Made by a program: the position numbers and the translations under genes. A DNA stretch of 64,000 nucleotides from an uncultured Paracoccaceae bacterium (GTDB lineage: Bacteria; Pseudomonadota; Alphaproteobacteria; Rhodobacterales; Rhodobacteraceae). Location of the stretch: positions 1-64,000 of the forward strand of contig CANMYO010000007.1 of NCBI GenBank assembly GCA_947502145.1, given 5' to 3'. The notes under the pieces were generated by a model. It did not search any database and was not told where the DNA came from. It saw only the letters and a list, made by a program, of their open reading frames with translations. Shown one piece after another: positions 49,337 through 58,074 of the stretch (position 1 is the first letter of the stretch; each line of letters begins with the position of its first letter).

Positions 49337-50338
49337 ATGCTTACTCAAACCCTGAAAACATTGGCCCTGACGGCCACACTTGCCTTGGTTGCAGGAACAG
49401 CCTCAGCGCAAGTGCAAATGATCATGTCGAATGACAACAACAACAAAGGCCTCAAAGGCCAGACATTCGATTACCTGACCGCGCAGCTCGAAGAACGTCT
49501 CGGCGACAAGATCAATGTCGAGATGCATCACAGTGGCACGCTCTTTGACCAGCAAAGCCAGATCCAGGGCCTGCAGCTTGGTGGCACACATATCATCTCG
49601 CCCACGGCCGGTATCTACAGCACCGTGGAGCCAAAGGTTGCCGCCTTGCAGCTGCCCTTCATGCTGAACACCCCTGAGAAAATCCAGGAAGCCGTTGCCG
49701 ATCCGACCATTCGGGAGGCGATCATGCCCGGCTTGAACAACCAAAATATCGAGATTGTTGCGGTCTGGATGAACGGCCCCCGCGATCTTGGATATAAAGG
49801 ACAGGAACCGATCCTTTTGCCGGGTGACGCGAAGGGCCTGAAGGTCAGGGTGCAATCAGCTCCGATCTTCGTCAAAACTTGGGAAGCCGTTGGTGCAAAT
49901 CCCGTCGGCATCAATTGGTCCGAGGCACCCACCGCGCTGCAACAAGGCGTTATTGATGCAGGTGAAGTGACACCGAACTCTTGGCGCGGCTCCTCGACCT
50001 ATCAGTTTGTTGACCACATCACGATGACGGACCACCAATATTCGTTTTACCTAGTAGGCGCGAACAAGCAGTGGTGGGACGAGATGCCGGACGATGTGAA
50101 AACGGAAGTTCAAGCTGCCTTGGCGGATGCTACGACCTGGAACATGGCGAAGAACACCGAGATCAACGGTTCGGCAGCAGAATACATTGCGGGCGAAGGT
50201 GTCGGCGTTCACTATTTGAACGAAGAACAACGCGCTGCTTGGGCCGAAGCGATGAAGCCGGTTTGGGCCGAGTTGGGGAACGAGCTGGTTGGCGATGAAG
50301 TCATGGACCGGCTGAAGTCCATCGCTGGTGTAAACTGA
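49337..50338 (+). CDS. dctP: TRAP transporter substrate-binding protein (DctP)
   Basis: 333 residues from ATG 49337, with AAGGAGG at good spacing. A signal peptide (ALTATLALVAGTASAQ) precedes a DctP domain. The conserved arginine region is KGLKVRVQSAP, which usually binds a carboxylate of the ligand; also EVTPNSWRGSSTYQFVDH. The ligand is probably a sugar acid or lactone acid, inferred from the neighbouring lactonases. Confidence 0.93.
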   Translation: MLTQTLKTLALTATLALVAGTASAQVQMIMSNDNNNKGLKGQTFDYLTAQLEERLGDKINVEMHHSGTLFDQQSQIQGLQLGGTHIISPTAGIYSTVEPKVAALQLPFMLNTPEKIQEAVADPTIREAIMPGLNNQNIEIVAVWMNGPRDLGYKGQEPILLPGDAKGLKVRVQSAPIFVKTWEAVGANPVGINWSEAPTALQQGVIDAGEVTPNSWRGSSTYQFVDHITMTDHQYSFYLVGANKQWWDEMPDDVKTEVQAALADATTWNMAKNTEINGSAAEYIAGEGVGVHYLNEEQRAAWAEAMKPVWAELGNELVGDEVMDRLKSIAGVN

Positions 50339-50363
50339 TCCGGCAGGCGTCAAGCTGATGGGA

Positions 50364-50390
50364 GGGCGGCGGGTATGTCGCCGTCCTTTT
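50364..50390 (+). terminator. Intrinsic terminator after dctP
   Basis: gggcggcg (50364-50371) pairs with cgccgtcc (50379-50386), allowing one G-T, followed by tttt (50387-50390). It lies 26 bp after the dctP stop and ends the SMP-30/TRAP transcript. Confidence 0.7.
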
Positions 50391-50534
50391 CTATCTGCAA
50401 TTCTCAGATCTTGTCGATATCAGACCCCAGCCACGTCCGAGATCTAACACTTTATCGTCGGTGTCCAAGGAAAAACGCGCTATAATTGTGTCAATCTTTC
50501 GGTTTTGGGCGTTGTTCAAGCTTTCTCCCGGTGT

Positions 50535-50717
50535 CTAGCCCTCTGTCTCTGGGCCACTGATCAGGGTTTTCTTTAGTAGGGTTTCCGGCACTGGTGGGCG
50601 CATTTTGAGCGCCTGGTGCGGTCTGGTGTGGTTGTATTGCCTGAGCCAGTGACCGATGACGATCTGGACGGGCGCACAGCTATCCATAACTCCTAGTTGT
50701 CGTGGACTATGCGGCAA
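50535..50717 (-). pseudogene. IS3-type transposase OrfB fragment
   Basis: 60 residues ending WLRQYNHTRPHQALKMRPP, the characteristic end of IS3-family (rve core) transposases: the NxxRPHxAL motif after the catalytic Glu. No N-terminal part is found nearby, so it is a remnant. It marks an old insertion or recombination point at the right edge of the TRAP gene block. The 230 bp from here to the sigma factor gene carry no gene. Confidence 0.75.
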
Positions 50718-50949
50718 ATATTGGGGGTTTGGGATCGGTCTGTTGCCTCACGCGAGCAAAGCAGACCTAAATTCCAAGAGAAAACTGTGTGCGGTGTGCG
50801 GGACATTGCTTCCGTTCTTATATTCAAACTGAACGTCTGCTTCCTCAGCTTGTTGAACTTTTATACCCACAACTCACTTTTCTGGTCACACATCGCCTTG
50901 GAGAACCGTCTAATAGAATATGACACCTTCAAAAGGGGATCGGGAAAAC

Positions 50950-51759
50950 ATGACCCGCATAAACAAGACAGACATAGAACTGGCGCAGGACGGCGACGCC
51001 ACAGCTTTGGAAGGTCTTGTGCGCGGGGTTCAGGACCGTGTTCACAAGCTGGCCCTGCGCATGCTGGCTGATCCGAATGCCGCGCAAGATGCAACTCAAG
51101 AAATCCTCATCCGTATTGTTACGAAATTATCGACGTTTCGGGGCGATAGCAGCTTTGAGACATGGACCTACCGCGTCGCAACAAACTACCTTTTGACCGC
51201 GCGAAAGATCATCGCAAATGATCCAGAATTATCATTTCAGATGTTTGCAGATGATCTGCTGGACGGGATTGCCGACGAACACAATGCGGCACCTGAAGAC
51301 CACGTCATGCTGAACGAGCTGCGGCTGAGATGTACGATGGCGATGTTGCTGTGCCTGGATAGGGAGCACCGCGCTGCCTATGTTCTGGGGGACGTGCTGG
51401 AGTTTGAACATGGGGCAGCGGCAGATGTCTTGGATATTACCCCCGGCACTTACCGAAAACGTCTTTCCCGGGCGCGCGCAAGCGTGCGGGACTTTACGGC
51501 GAAAACTTGCGGCTTGGCCTCGCCAACTGCACCCTGTTCATGCAGAAAACGCCTGCCGGCAGCGATGGTAATGAGGCGCATCGGCTCGTCCCCATCCGCC
51601 GACCTTCAAGATGCCCCTCGATTTAATGAGATTCAGGCGCTGGCGTCACAAACCCAAGCCGATCTTGTTTCCGTCAAACTGCAACGTGCGACGGGCCCAC
51701 TGACGTCACCCAAAGACTACGCCGCCGAAGTGCTCAAACTGGTTGAGCCTCCAGGCTAA
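50950..51759 (+). CDS. ECF-type RNA polymerase sigma factor
   Basis: 269 residues from ATG 50950. Region 2: ALEGLVRGVQDRVHKLALRML with DPNAAQDATQEILIRIV and the Trp-Thr YRVATNYLL segment; region 4: AYVLGDVLEFEHGAAADVLDITPGTYRKRLSRARASVRDF. A C-terminal tail of ~80 residues with CSCRKRLPAA after region 4 is longer than in ordinary ECF factors and may be a regulatory part. A putative exported NTF2-like protein lies directly downstream. No anti-sigma factor is visible. Confidence 0.9.
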   Translation: MTRINKTDIELAQDGDATALEGLVRGVQDRVHKLALRMLADPNAAQDATQEILIRIVTKLSTFRGDSSFETWTYRVATNYLLTARKIIANDPELSFQMFADDLLDGIADEHNAAPEDHVMLNELRLRCTMAMLLCLDREHRAAYVLGDVLEFEHGAAADVLDITPGTYRKRLSRARASVRDFTAKTCGLASPTAPCSCRKRLPAAMVMRRIGSSPSADLQDAPRFNEIQALASQTQADLVSVKLQRATGPLTSPKDYAAEVLKLVEPPG

Positions 51760-51796
51760 ATCCCCCCAACCAAACCCAAACGAAAAAGGAAAGACG

Positions 51797-52270
51797 ATGA
51801 AACATGCATTTGCATGGCTAACGGCGCTTGCCCTGGCCATTCCCCAAATCTCAACAGCAGAAAGCCAAACCATGTCTCAAGATCAAGAAGATGTACTGAA
51901 CGCAATCCAAACCATGACAAGCAATTTCCAAGGCAACGATATAGCGGGCGTTATGGCGAGTTATGAAACCGAAGCGACGGTCGTTTTTGAACCCGGATCA
52001 CCCGTCTCAGATGCCGAACAATTGGAGCAAATGTTTGCCGGTATGGCGACGGTCAAACCGGTATTCGAATATGCAGGTCATGAAGTCATCGTGAACGGCG
52101 ATATTGCAATGCATATTGCGCCTTGGTCGATGACAGGAATAACGCTGGATGGCCAAGAGCTGGAGCAGTCCGGCCTCTCCATCGCGGTCTTGCGCCGTCA
52201 GCCAGACGGCAGCTGGAAAATGGTCATCGATAACCCGCACGGCGGGCGGTTGCTGACGCAAGATCAATAA
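51797..52270 (+). CDS. Exported NTF2/SnoaL-like (DUF4440-type) protein
   Basis: 157 residues from ATG 51797, with AAAGGAAAG upstream. A signal peptide is visible (MKHAFAWLTALALAIPQIS). The mature part is a small NTF2-like domain: VLNAIQTMTSNFQGNDIAGVMASYETEATVVF and AVLRRQPDGSWKMVIDN. Such domains bind small hydrophobic ligands. The pairing with an ECF sigma factor recalls the ECF41 group, where a SnoaL-like domain is fused to the sigma factor; here it is separate and exported. Confidence 0.8.
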   Translation: MKHAFAWLTALALAIPQISTAESQTMSQDQEDVLNAIQTMTSNFQGNDIAGVMASYETEATVVFEPGSPVSDAEQLEQMFAGMATVKPVFEYAGHEVIVNGDIAMHIAPWSMTGITLDGQELEQSGLSIAVLRRQPDGSWKMVIDNPHGGRLLTQDQ

Positions 52271-52277
52271 CGGTATT

Positions 52278-52301
52278 GGGCCGAGCAAACTGCCTCGGCC
52301 C
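52278..52301 (+). terminator. Hairpin after the NTF2-like gene
   Basis: gggccgag (52278-52285) pairs exactly with ctcggccc (52294-52301) over an 8-nt loop. There is no clear T tract, so termination is only probable. The 215 bp from here to the virB6 stop hold no gene. Confidence 0.55.
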
Positions 52302-52516
52302 ACACGCCTCAACTCGAGATGGCGCAATCTTCAATTTGATCGAGTCGAACTAGACAGGATACCTTCCCCCGAAAGCAGCCTTTCGGCGAGGGTGCAGCAT
52401 TCGTCAATAATGGGCTCAGTCATTCAATTTGCCGCCCTCCAAATGAACGGCGGCTTTGTCTGCAACGCTTATGCATTCGATGATTTGTGTTGGGCAACGC
52501 GGGAGGCTCAATAGAA

Positions 52517-53605
52517 CTAACGCCGTCCAAGCCTGCCTAGTCTTGCAAGTTGAGCGAGCATCTGAGCGCCGGTACCTGTCCCTTGATCAGCACTCGGCAC
52601 GGGTGGACGCGAGGAACCTGCTCCAAAGCCACCACGTTCAGGCATTGGTGCGATACCTAAGTATTGCCTTGCGCGAAGGCCCGCGTACTCCGAACCAGTA
52701 GCAGAACCAACGAGGTAACGATTTTGGGCCAGCGGGGAACCCGTAGCGGCTCTGCCGAAAGCATATGCTCCCCCAAGCCCGCCCGTAATTGCTGGCATCA
52801 TAATGTTTCCGGAGATGGCACGTACAATAAACGGCGTCGCGATTATGAACCCCTTAGCCATGAGGACCATCATAAAGAATGGTATCAAAGCGCCTATGTT
52901 CGAAGCTCCTTCTGGATCGCCCAGCTCAAGAATAAGGGCGGAGGCTACACCAGTAATTGTGGCGAACACCCCAGCAACGATCACAGGATAGAGTGCGAAC
53001 GACACAAGGGCAGAAAGCCAACGGGCAAAATAGTCCTTTGTGGCATCAAAGAGTGTCAAGAATATCATGATCGGTGCGAGACCAATAAGCAAAGCGATCA
53101 TCAATCTCGACGCGACAAGAACAAATGCTGCCAACCCGCCTAGTATCGAAAGCAGTAAGACGCCAAGCACATCCAAGAGAGCGCCGGCCATCCAGTTGAG
53201 CTCAGAACCAGCCGCATTAAGATACTCACCTAGTTCTGCTATGAGCCTATCGAATTCTTCCGCAAACGTTCCGGAAGGGCCGGGGGTTCCTCCGCCAACT
53301 GAGGCAACTAGTGAGCCAGCGATACTGTCGATTCCGCTTAAAATTGCGGAAGAAAACGCATTGAACTGAACCCAGTTCGTAGCAAATATTCCAATCAAGC
53401 CGATCTTGACTGCCAGCCAAAACGCAGTTCGCCCGTCCATAGCGCGGTATTGGTAGATCATGTTTACGAAGATGAATATTATTGCGAGCGTGGTTCCAAG
53501 AACGAGCATAGTTCCGACTGTTGCCGCGACTGCCCCAAATTGGGTCTCGGCGGCCGTGTCGAGGTAGCCTTGTGATGTTTCAACGAAATACGTGACCACG
53601 CTCAT
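52517..53605 (-). CDS. virB6: T4SS membrane protein VirB6
   Basis: 362 residues, several membrane helices: TLAIIFIFVNMIYQYRAMDG, then VLGVLLLSILGGLAAFVLVASRLMIALLIGLAPIMIF with the conserved Trp region DYFARWLSALVSFALYPVI. This is VirB6/TrbL. It lies in the inner membrane and guides the T-strand. The C-terminal ~90 residues are Gly/Pro/Ala-rich and disordered. It is the last gene of the operon; in most virB operons it stands between virB5 and virB8. Confidence 0.9.
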   Translation of the reverse strand: MSVVTYFVETSQGYLDTAAETQFGAVAATVGTMLVLGTTLAIIFIFVNMIYQYRAMDGRTAFWLAVKIGLIGIFATNWVQFNAFSSAILSGIDSIAGSLVASVGGGTPGPSGTFAEEFDRLIAELGEYLNAAGSELNWMAGALLDVLGVLLLSILGGLAAFVLVASRLMIALLIGLAPIMIFLTLFDATKDYFARWLSALVSFALYPVIVAGVFATITGVASALILELGDPEGASNIGALIPFFMMVLMAKGFIIATPFIVRAISGNIMMPAITGGLGGAYAFGRAATGSPLAQNRYLVGSATGSEYAGLRARQYLGIAPMPERGGFGAGSSRPPVPSADQGTGTGAQMLAQLARLGRLGRR

Positions 53606-53613
53606 TTGCTAGT

Positions 53614-54018
53614 TCACCAGTTGCCTTCAGCTTCACAGATCGGTTTGGCCGTTCGTCTTAGCTCATTGGCTTTTCGACTAAAGTCAGAAGAAGCTTCGAT
53701 GATTTCCCAACGTTCGGAGTTGGCGTATCGTTCAAAGTAAACCTCTTGAGCAGCGTCCCAGCTTGGAAACTGAGTCCCGCAAGAACACTCTTCACCTTCG
53801 ACGATGCGCTGCATATTTTGGAAACGATAGATGTCCTGTAGAAGCACCCCTTTGTGTGCTTCTTTGATGTCTATGTTTCGCACCCACTCAGGAAGTTCAG
53901 GCCTATCGATGCAAAAATCGGGGGTGTTTTCCAAAGTTGGGACAAGATTGCGCTCTGCATGAACGGAGGTTGGTATCAGGACCAACCCGAGAAGAATGGC
54001 TTTCGGAAGATCTTTCAC
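53614..54018 (-). CDS. Exported protein of unknown function in the T4SS operon
   Basis: 134 residues with a signal peptide (MKDLPKAILLGLVLIPTSVHA). The mature part has cysteines in FCIDRPELPEW, EECSCGTQ and PICEAEGNW that could form disulphides. No family recognised. It lies between the DUF4177-like gene and virB6 with short overlaps, so it is probably a periplasmic T4SS accessory factor. Confidence 0.7.
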   Translation of the reverse strand: MKDLPKAILLGLVLIPTSVHAERNLVPTLENTPDFCIDRPELPEWVRNIDIKEAHKGVLLQDIYRFQNMQRIVEGEECSCGTQFPSWDAAQEVYFERYANSERWEIIEASSDFSRKANELRRTAKPICEAEGNW

Positions 54019-54221
54019 AAGCCTGCCCCGCCAACAGCTGCAGCGGACACTTCTCGCTTAAGGAAAGCGCTATATCCTTGCGAGATACCATGTGTCTCAG
54101 GAAAAAAAGACACCACCTCCCAACCGTTCGCTCCGGCTTCGTTTAAGCTCGCGTGCATTGCGTCATAATGTTTCTGCTTTTTGATCTCAATGAACCGAAA
54201 TTCGTGCTCAAACTTCTTCAT
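54015..54221 (-). CDS. DUF4177-like small protein
   Basis: 68 residues. FEHEFRFIEIKKQKHY, then LNEAGANGWEVVSFFPE and GYSAFLKREV follow the pattern of DUF4177, small proteins of unknown function (usually K/R-rich beta-alpha-beta with LNELGxEGWELV). It overlaps both neighbours by 4 nt within the virB operon, so it is translated with them. Confidence 0.6.
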   Translation of the reverse strand: MKKFEHEFRFIEIKKQKHYDAMHASLNEAGANGWEVVSFFPETHGISQGYSAFLKREVSAAAVGGAGL

Positions 54222-55207
54222 GCGGCAACCTCCTCAGATTGGCTTGCGCCCGGCAGGTAAAATTCGGTGATTCCGCGTTCGGAATCCTTCCGCCCGGCTT
54301 GAATTATGACGTCGATAGAGCTTTCGATATAGAGTACCATATCTTGGTAAGTCATTGGAATCTCGGTCTTTAGAGCGGCGATGGCCAGGCGTTGAACCGC
54401 CAATTGCGGTGTTTCGGCGTGCAGTGTCGTCATAGAGCCGCCATGGCCTGTGTTGATCGCCTCCAAAAAAGTCATGGCTTCCTTACCCCGGACTTCGCCC
54501 AGGATGATGCGGTCCGGTCGCATGCGCAGCGTCGCGGTGAGCAGAACATCAGCCGTTTGGAACTGGGCATCGCGGTTTGCGATGAGCGTGACGGCATTTG
54601 GTTGCTTAGGAAGCAGCTCTGCGGCCTCTTCGATCGTTACAATGCGCTCCTCATCCCCAACCAGAGACAAGATCTTCCGGGCGGCCACGGTTTTTCCCGT
54701 CGAGGTTCCGCCGGACACAATCATGTTGAGTTTATGTTCAGCGCAAAATTCCAGCGCTTCATCAATTTCGCCACGCGCAACGACTTCGCGAAGTTGGCGA
54801 TTGGTCTCGTTGCGAAGCTCCTCAAGCTTGCGTTCTTCGCCGTAAAGGTACTTCAGCTGGATGTTCTCGAGCGGCAGAGTCGAGAAGAACCGTAGACTGA
54901 TCGACATGCCCGACACGACAGCCGGAGGTGTGACAACCTGAGCCCTGATGTGTCTGCTGCGATAGGTGATGGACACTGAAACGATTGGGCGATCCTTGCT
55001 CATGGTTGTGCTGGCATCTGAGGCGATCTGGTTTCCGAGGTCCTTAATTTCGGTCTCCGTCAAGGATTGTCCCAGAGGCCGCATGAAGTGATCGCCATGG
55101 AATTCACCCCAACAAGATCCGTCCGGGTTGATGCAAATCTCAATCACATCATCGCGTGCGGCGTCTTCAAGTTTGTCCAGTGATGCTTGCAGATAGCTCA
55201 GAGACAT
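54218..55207 (-). CDS. virB11: T4SS ATPase VirB11
   Basis: 329 residues. Walker A is SGGTSTGKTVAARKIL; the Asp box is RIVTIEEAAELL; Walker B and His box are RPDRIILGEVRGKEAMTF and NTGHGGSMTTLHA. It forms a hexamer at the inner face of the membrane and powers assembly and DNA transfer. The preceding virB10 stops 3 bp upstream. Confidence 0.95.
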   Translation of the reverse strand: MSLSYLQASLDKLEDAARDDVIEICINPDGSCWGEFHGDHFMRPLGQSLTETEIKDLGNQIASDASTTMSKDRPIVSVSITYRSRHIRAQVVTPPAVVSGMSISLRFFSTLPLENIQLKYLYGEERKLEELRNETNRQLREVVARGEIDEALEFCAEHKLNMIVSGGTSTGKTVAARKILSLVGDEERIVTIEEAAELLPKQPNAVTLIANRDAQFQTADVLLTATLRMRPDRIILGEVRGKEAMTFLEAINTGHGGSMTTLHAETPQLAVQRLAIAALKTEIPMTYQDMVLYIESSIDVIIQAGRKDSERGITEFYLPGASQSEEVAA

Positions 55208-55210
55208 GGC

Positions 55211-56599
55211 TCAAAATATCTCCAGGTCTCGGTCGACCATGACGGTGACGCGCGCGCCCTGATCGAGGTAGATGACGGGGCCGATGGAGAGGTAGTCGCT
55301 GATCACGCTGTCCGTGGCATCCGCCAGATCGTCGCCGATATCTTCCAGAACATCGGCCGCGGCATCGTCTTCGACATTGGAAGCTGCAACGCTCGGCGCA
55401 GCCGTGACAATCGAAATAAGCGCTGCAGATCCAAAACGCTCCGCAAAGCGGGTGTCGACAAATCCGGTGACCCCGGACCGCCCGAGATCATCCCCACCAA
55501 AGGAGCTGATCTGAATGGATTGATTGGTTGGCAAGATTATCCGGTCCCAGGCAATCGTGACCCGTTTCTGGGCGATCTCAGCTCCGGAGCGATATCGGCC
55601 AATGAGACGTGATCCGCGCGGAATGAGTAGGCGCGCGCCGTCGTAGCCGTAGACGTCTTCCGAGGTCAGCGCGCGCACTTGCCCGGGCAACGAGCTGTCC
55701 AGTGCTGTCTCCATGACCGCCTGGATCATGGTGCCCTGCACAACTGTGTTGGATGGATTGGCGATGACTTCCGCTTGAGTCACCGTCGATGGGAGTGCGC
55801 CGTTCACGACAAAGTCAGTCACATCGCCAAACGTGCGTTCCGCGAGCTCAGTGGCGTTCCCAGTTCCACTCCCACCGAAGGCGATCGTCGGGGAGGCAAT
55901 TCGGCGTTCTTGAAATGCGCGTTCTTCTTCGGCTCTTTGTTGAAGATCGGCGAGACGGCGGGCTTCCAGTTCGCGGCGCAAGCGTTCCTCCTCTCGCGCC
56001 CGAAGTTCTTCTTCAGTCGGCCCGGCTGGTGCGGGGGCAGGCGTAGACGCTTCGAGTTTTGCGAGATCGAGATCCATCCGCAGTTTTTCCAGCTCAATGT
56101 CTCTTGCCGAGAGTTCTTCCTGAAACTGGCGTTGCGCGTCTTCAGAGGCGGCCTGCAGAGCGGCGATCTGTTCCGTCAGCGCGTTGATGGCCTCGGCAGC
56201 CTTCGTGTCCTCTTCGAGCACTGGCTCGGGTGCATTCTGAAGCGCATCGATCTGAGCTTGCAATGCGGCCAACTGCTCGATGAGGTCTGCATTGGGTTCA
56301 GCTGGCTCTGGCGTGACGGTTACGATTTCAGGTTCAGGTGGCGGAGGAGGCACGAAGGGATCGATTTCCCCGAAACCATCTCCTTCTTGCTGAAACTCAT
56401 CCGGGGTCGCCGTCGGAAGTGCTACTTCCTTAGTCGGTTGAGACAGGAAGTAGACTACTGCCCCGGCGCCTGCGATGAGCAAAACGACCAGAAGCGCCAG
56501 AACCGGCGAGCGACGCCGAGATGCGGGTGTCGATGCTACACTGCCTTGCTCAAGGGCGGCAAGTCGGCGTTCCAGATCGGTGTCAGATCTGTCGGCCAT
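55211..56599 (-). CDS. virB10: T4SS core protein VirB10
   Basis: 462 residues. An N-terminal membrane segment (RRSPVLALLVVLLIAGAGAVV) is followed by a Pro-rich and coiled-coil periplasmic part (QLAALQAQIDALQNAPEP) and the C-terminal TrbI/VirB10 domain (ARLLIPRGSRLIGRYRSG, WDRIILPTNQSIQI). VirB10 spans both membranes and opens the channel with energy from VirB4/B11/D4. It overlaps virB9 by one base. Confidence 0.95.
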   Translation of the reverse strand: MADRSDTDLERRLAALEQGSVASTPASRRRSPVLALLVVLLIAGAGAVVYFLSQPTKEVALPTATPDEFQQEGDGFGEIDPFVPPPPPEPEIVTVTPEPAEPNADLIEQLAALQAQIDALQNAPEPVLEEDTKAAEAINALTEQIAALQAASEDAQRQFQEELSARDIELEKLRMDLDLAKLEASTPAPAPAGPTEEELRAREEERLRRELEARRLADLQQRAEEERAFQERRIASPTIAFGGSGTGNATELAERTFGDVTDFVVNGALPSTVTQAEVIANPSNTVVQGTMIQAVMETALDSSLPGQVRALTSEDVYGYDGARLLIPRGSRLIGRYRSGAEIAQKRVTIAWDRIILPTNQSIQISSFGGDDLGRSGVTGFVDTRFAERFGSAALISIVTAAPSVAASNVEDDAAADVLEDIGDDLADATDSVISDYLSIGPVIYLDQGARVTVMVDRDLEIF

Positions 56600-57399
56600 C
56601 AGGACGCCACGCCAGCAGGGGGTGTCGCGCTGATGCAGACAACGGCTTCACCAAGGCGCAACACCCATTCAGGATTCACGCCCGAGACGCGGATCACCCC
56701 GTTCTGCACTTGTTGGGTATTGACCGTGCGTTCCCGTCCGTTCGAATGACGGAAAATGGCGGGCACGGGGGCGTTTCTACCAAACTGGAAGTATGTAAAT
56801 GTCCCGTCATCCCACACGCGCGTTGGTGTTATTTCGATCCGCTCATTGGCCCCATAGTTGTAGTTTGGTGCCTGGGCAGCGACAGCGTTTGACGCGCGCC
56901 GATTATCTTCAGGGTATCTAAACTGAACCACATAGAAGGTGGGTTGTGAGGCTTCCTTGACGTTGAAGTAGTAACTGCGCCGACTGGTGTAGACCGTCAC
57001 ATTGGTGTGGACCGCGCGCGCCAGCGGTTTGATGGCAAAGGCACGACCGCCGGGTACGCCGTCAATTTCAAATCCTTCCGTGTCGCCCGCAATGATGGAC
57101 CGGATGGTTTCACCTTCGCCAAACTCGACCGTGGTCACATGCGTCAGCGAAACACTCAGCCGGTAGACTTGACCCTCTTGATACGTGGCGACCCTGACCC
57201 TCGCATCACGTGGCCCGCCGCGCGGGATCGCCTCTGCCAAGACTGTCGATGCAATCAGCGTAAAGCACAGCGTCAAGATGGTGAGGTTGCCCGCGGCCCA
57301 CCACTTGTCCCAAAAAGCGGTGCCGCCAATGTTCCGATGCACCAAACGGGTTAGGGGCATCGGCGACAACCAGTCAGGGAGGTTCTGTTGTTGGCGCAT
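56599..57399 (-). CDS. virB9: T4SS outer-membrane core protein VirB9
   Basis: 266 residues from ATG 57399, which overlaps the virB8 stop as TAATG. The first ~55 residues precede a signal-like segment (NLTILTLCFTLIASTVLAEA), longer than usual, so a later start is possible. The mature part has the VirB9/TrbG pattern: RVRVATYQEGQVYRLSVS, then FTYFQFGRNAPVPAIF and the C-terminal GVNPEWVLRLGEAVVCI. It sits in the outer-membrane ring with VirB7 and VirB10. Confidence 0.93.
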   Translation of the reverse strand: MRQQQNLPDWLSPMPLTRLVHRNIGGTAFWDKWWAAGNLTILTLCFTLIASTVLAEAIPRGGPRDARVRVATYQEGQVYRLSVSLTHVTTVEFGEGETIRSIIAGDTEGFEIDGVPGGRAFAIKPLARAVHTNVTVYTSRRSYYFNVKEASQPTFYVVQFRYPEDNRRASNAVAAQAPNYNYGANERIEITPTRVWDDGTFTYFQFGRNAPVPAIFRHSNGRERTVNTQQVQNGVIRVSGVNPEWVLRLGEAVVCISATPPAGVAS

Positions 57400-58052
57400 T
57401 AGTTTTCCAATCTATCGGAACGGATCGAATACTCGGTCACGGTAAAGCCGAACGGATTGGTCCAAACCTGATCGATGGAGCGGCTTTCTTCTGGGCGGAA
57501 TTCGAAGAGAAGGGTTGCAGTAAAGAGACCGGCCTGAACGCCGTTGATTGACGTCAGGCGCTTGCGCAGTCGGGCAGTGGCGCGGTTATTGCCAATCAGA
57601 TTGATGCTCAGGATTTCGACATCAAGCCGGGCATTTGGTCCATAAACCGTTGGTGGGTAATTCTCGTTGGCGCTGTTCCAGATCTGGCGGACGCCAGCCT
57701 CGGCCGCAGCATCTGACCGGCGCAGAACGCTCCGGACGCGGACATCGTTGTCGAGTTGATTATAGACCTCGCGATCGGTCACATAGCGGAAGACTTCGGC
57801 TTCAATAATGGCCTGGTTTGCCGTGACTGTCGTTGCACCGACTGAGGCTTCAGGTAGCGCAAAGCCGGTCTCTGGGTCGTAGGGGACAACGACGGGAGGC
57901 GGATCGACATCCAAAACCGCAACGGCTGCGGCACTCAGGCATCCCAGAACACCAAAGATCAGTCCGAAAAGACCGAGACGTTGCCAGAGGCGCTCCCGAC
58001 GCAGCGCCCCGTAGACAAGTTCTTCTTCTATGATCGCGCGTTCGTCACTCAA
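57399..58052 (-). CDS. virB8: T4SS inner-membrane protein VirB8
   Basis: 217 residues. One membrane helix (LGLFGLIFGVLGCLSAAAVAV) near the N-terminus, then the periplasmic NTF2-like VirB8 domain: TVTANQAIIEAEVFRYVTDRE, YGPNARLDVEILSI and TNPFGFTVTEYSIRSD. It nucleates the inner-membrane platform. Confidence 0.94.
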   Translation of the reverse strand: MSDERAIIEEELVYGALRRERLWQRLGLFGLIFGVLGCLSAAAVAVLDVDPPPVVVPYDPETGFALPEASVGATTVTANQAIIEAEVFRYVTDREVYNQLDNDVRVRSVLRRSDAAAEAGVRQIWNSANENYPPTVYGPNARLDVEILSINLIGNNRATARLRKRLTSINGVQAGLFTATLLFEFRPEESRSIDQVWTNPFGFTVTEYSIRSDRLEN

Positions 58053-58074
58053 AACTCAAGAAACCCCATTCTCA

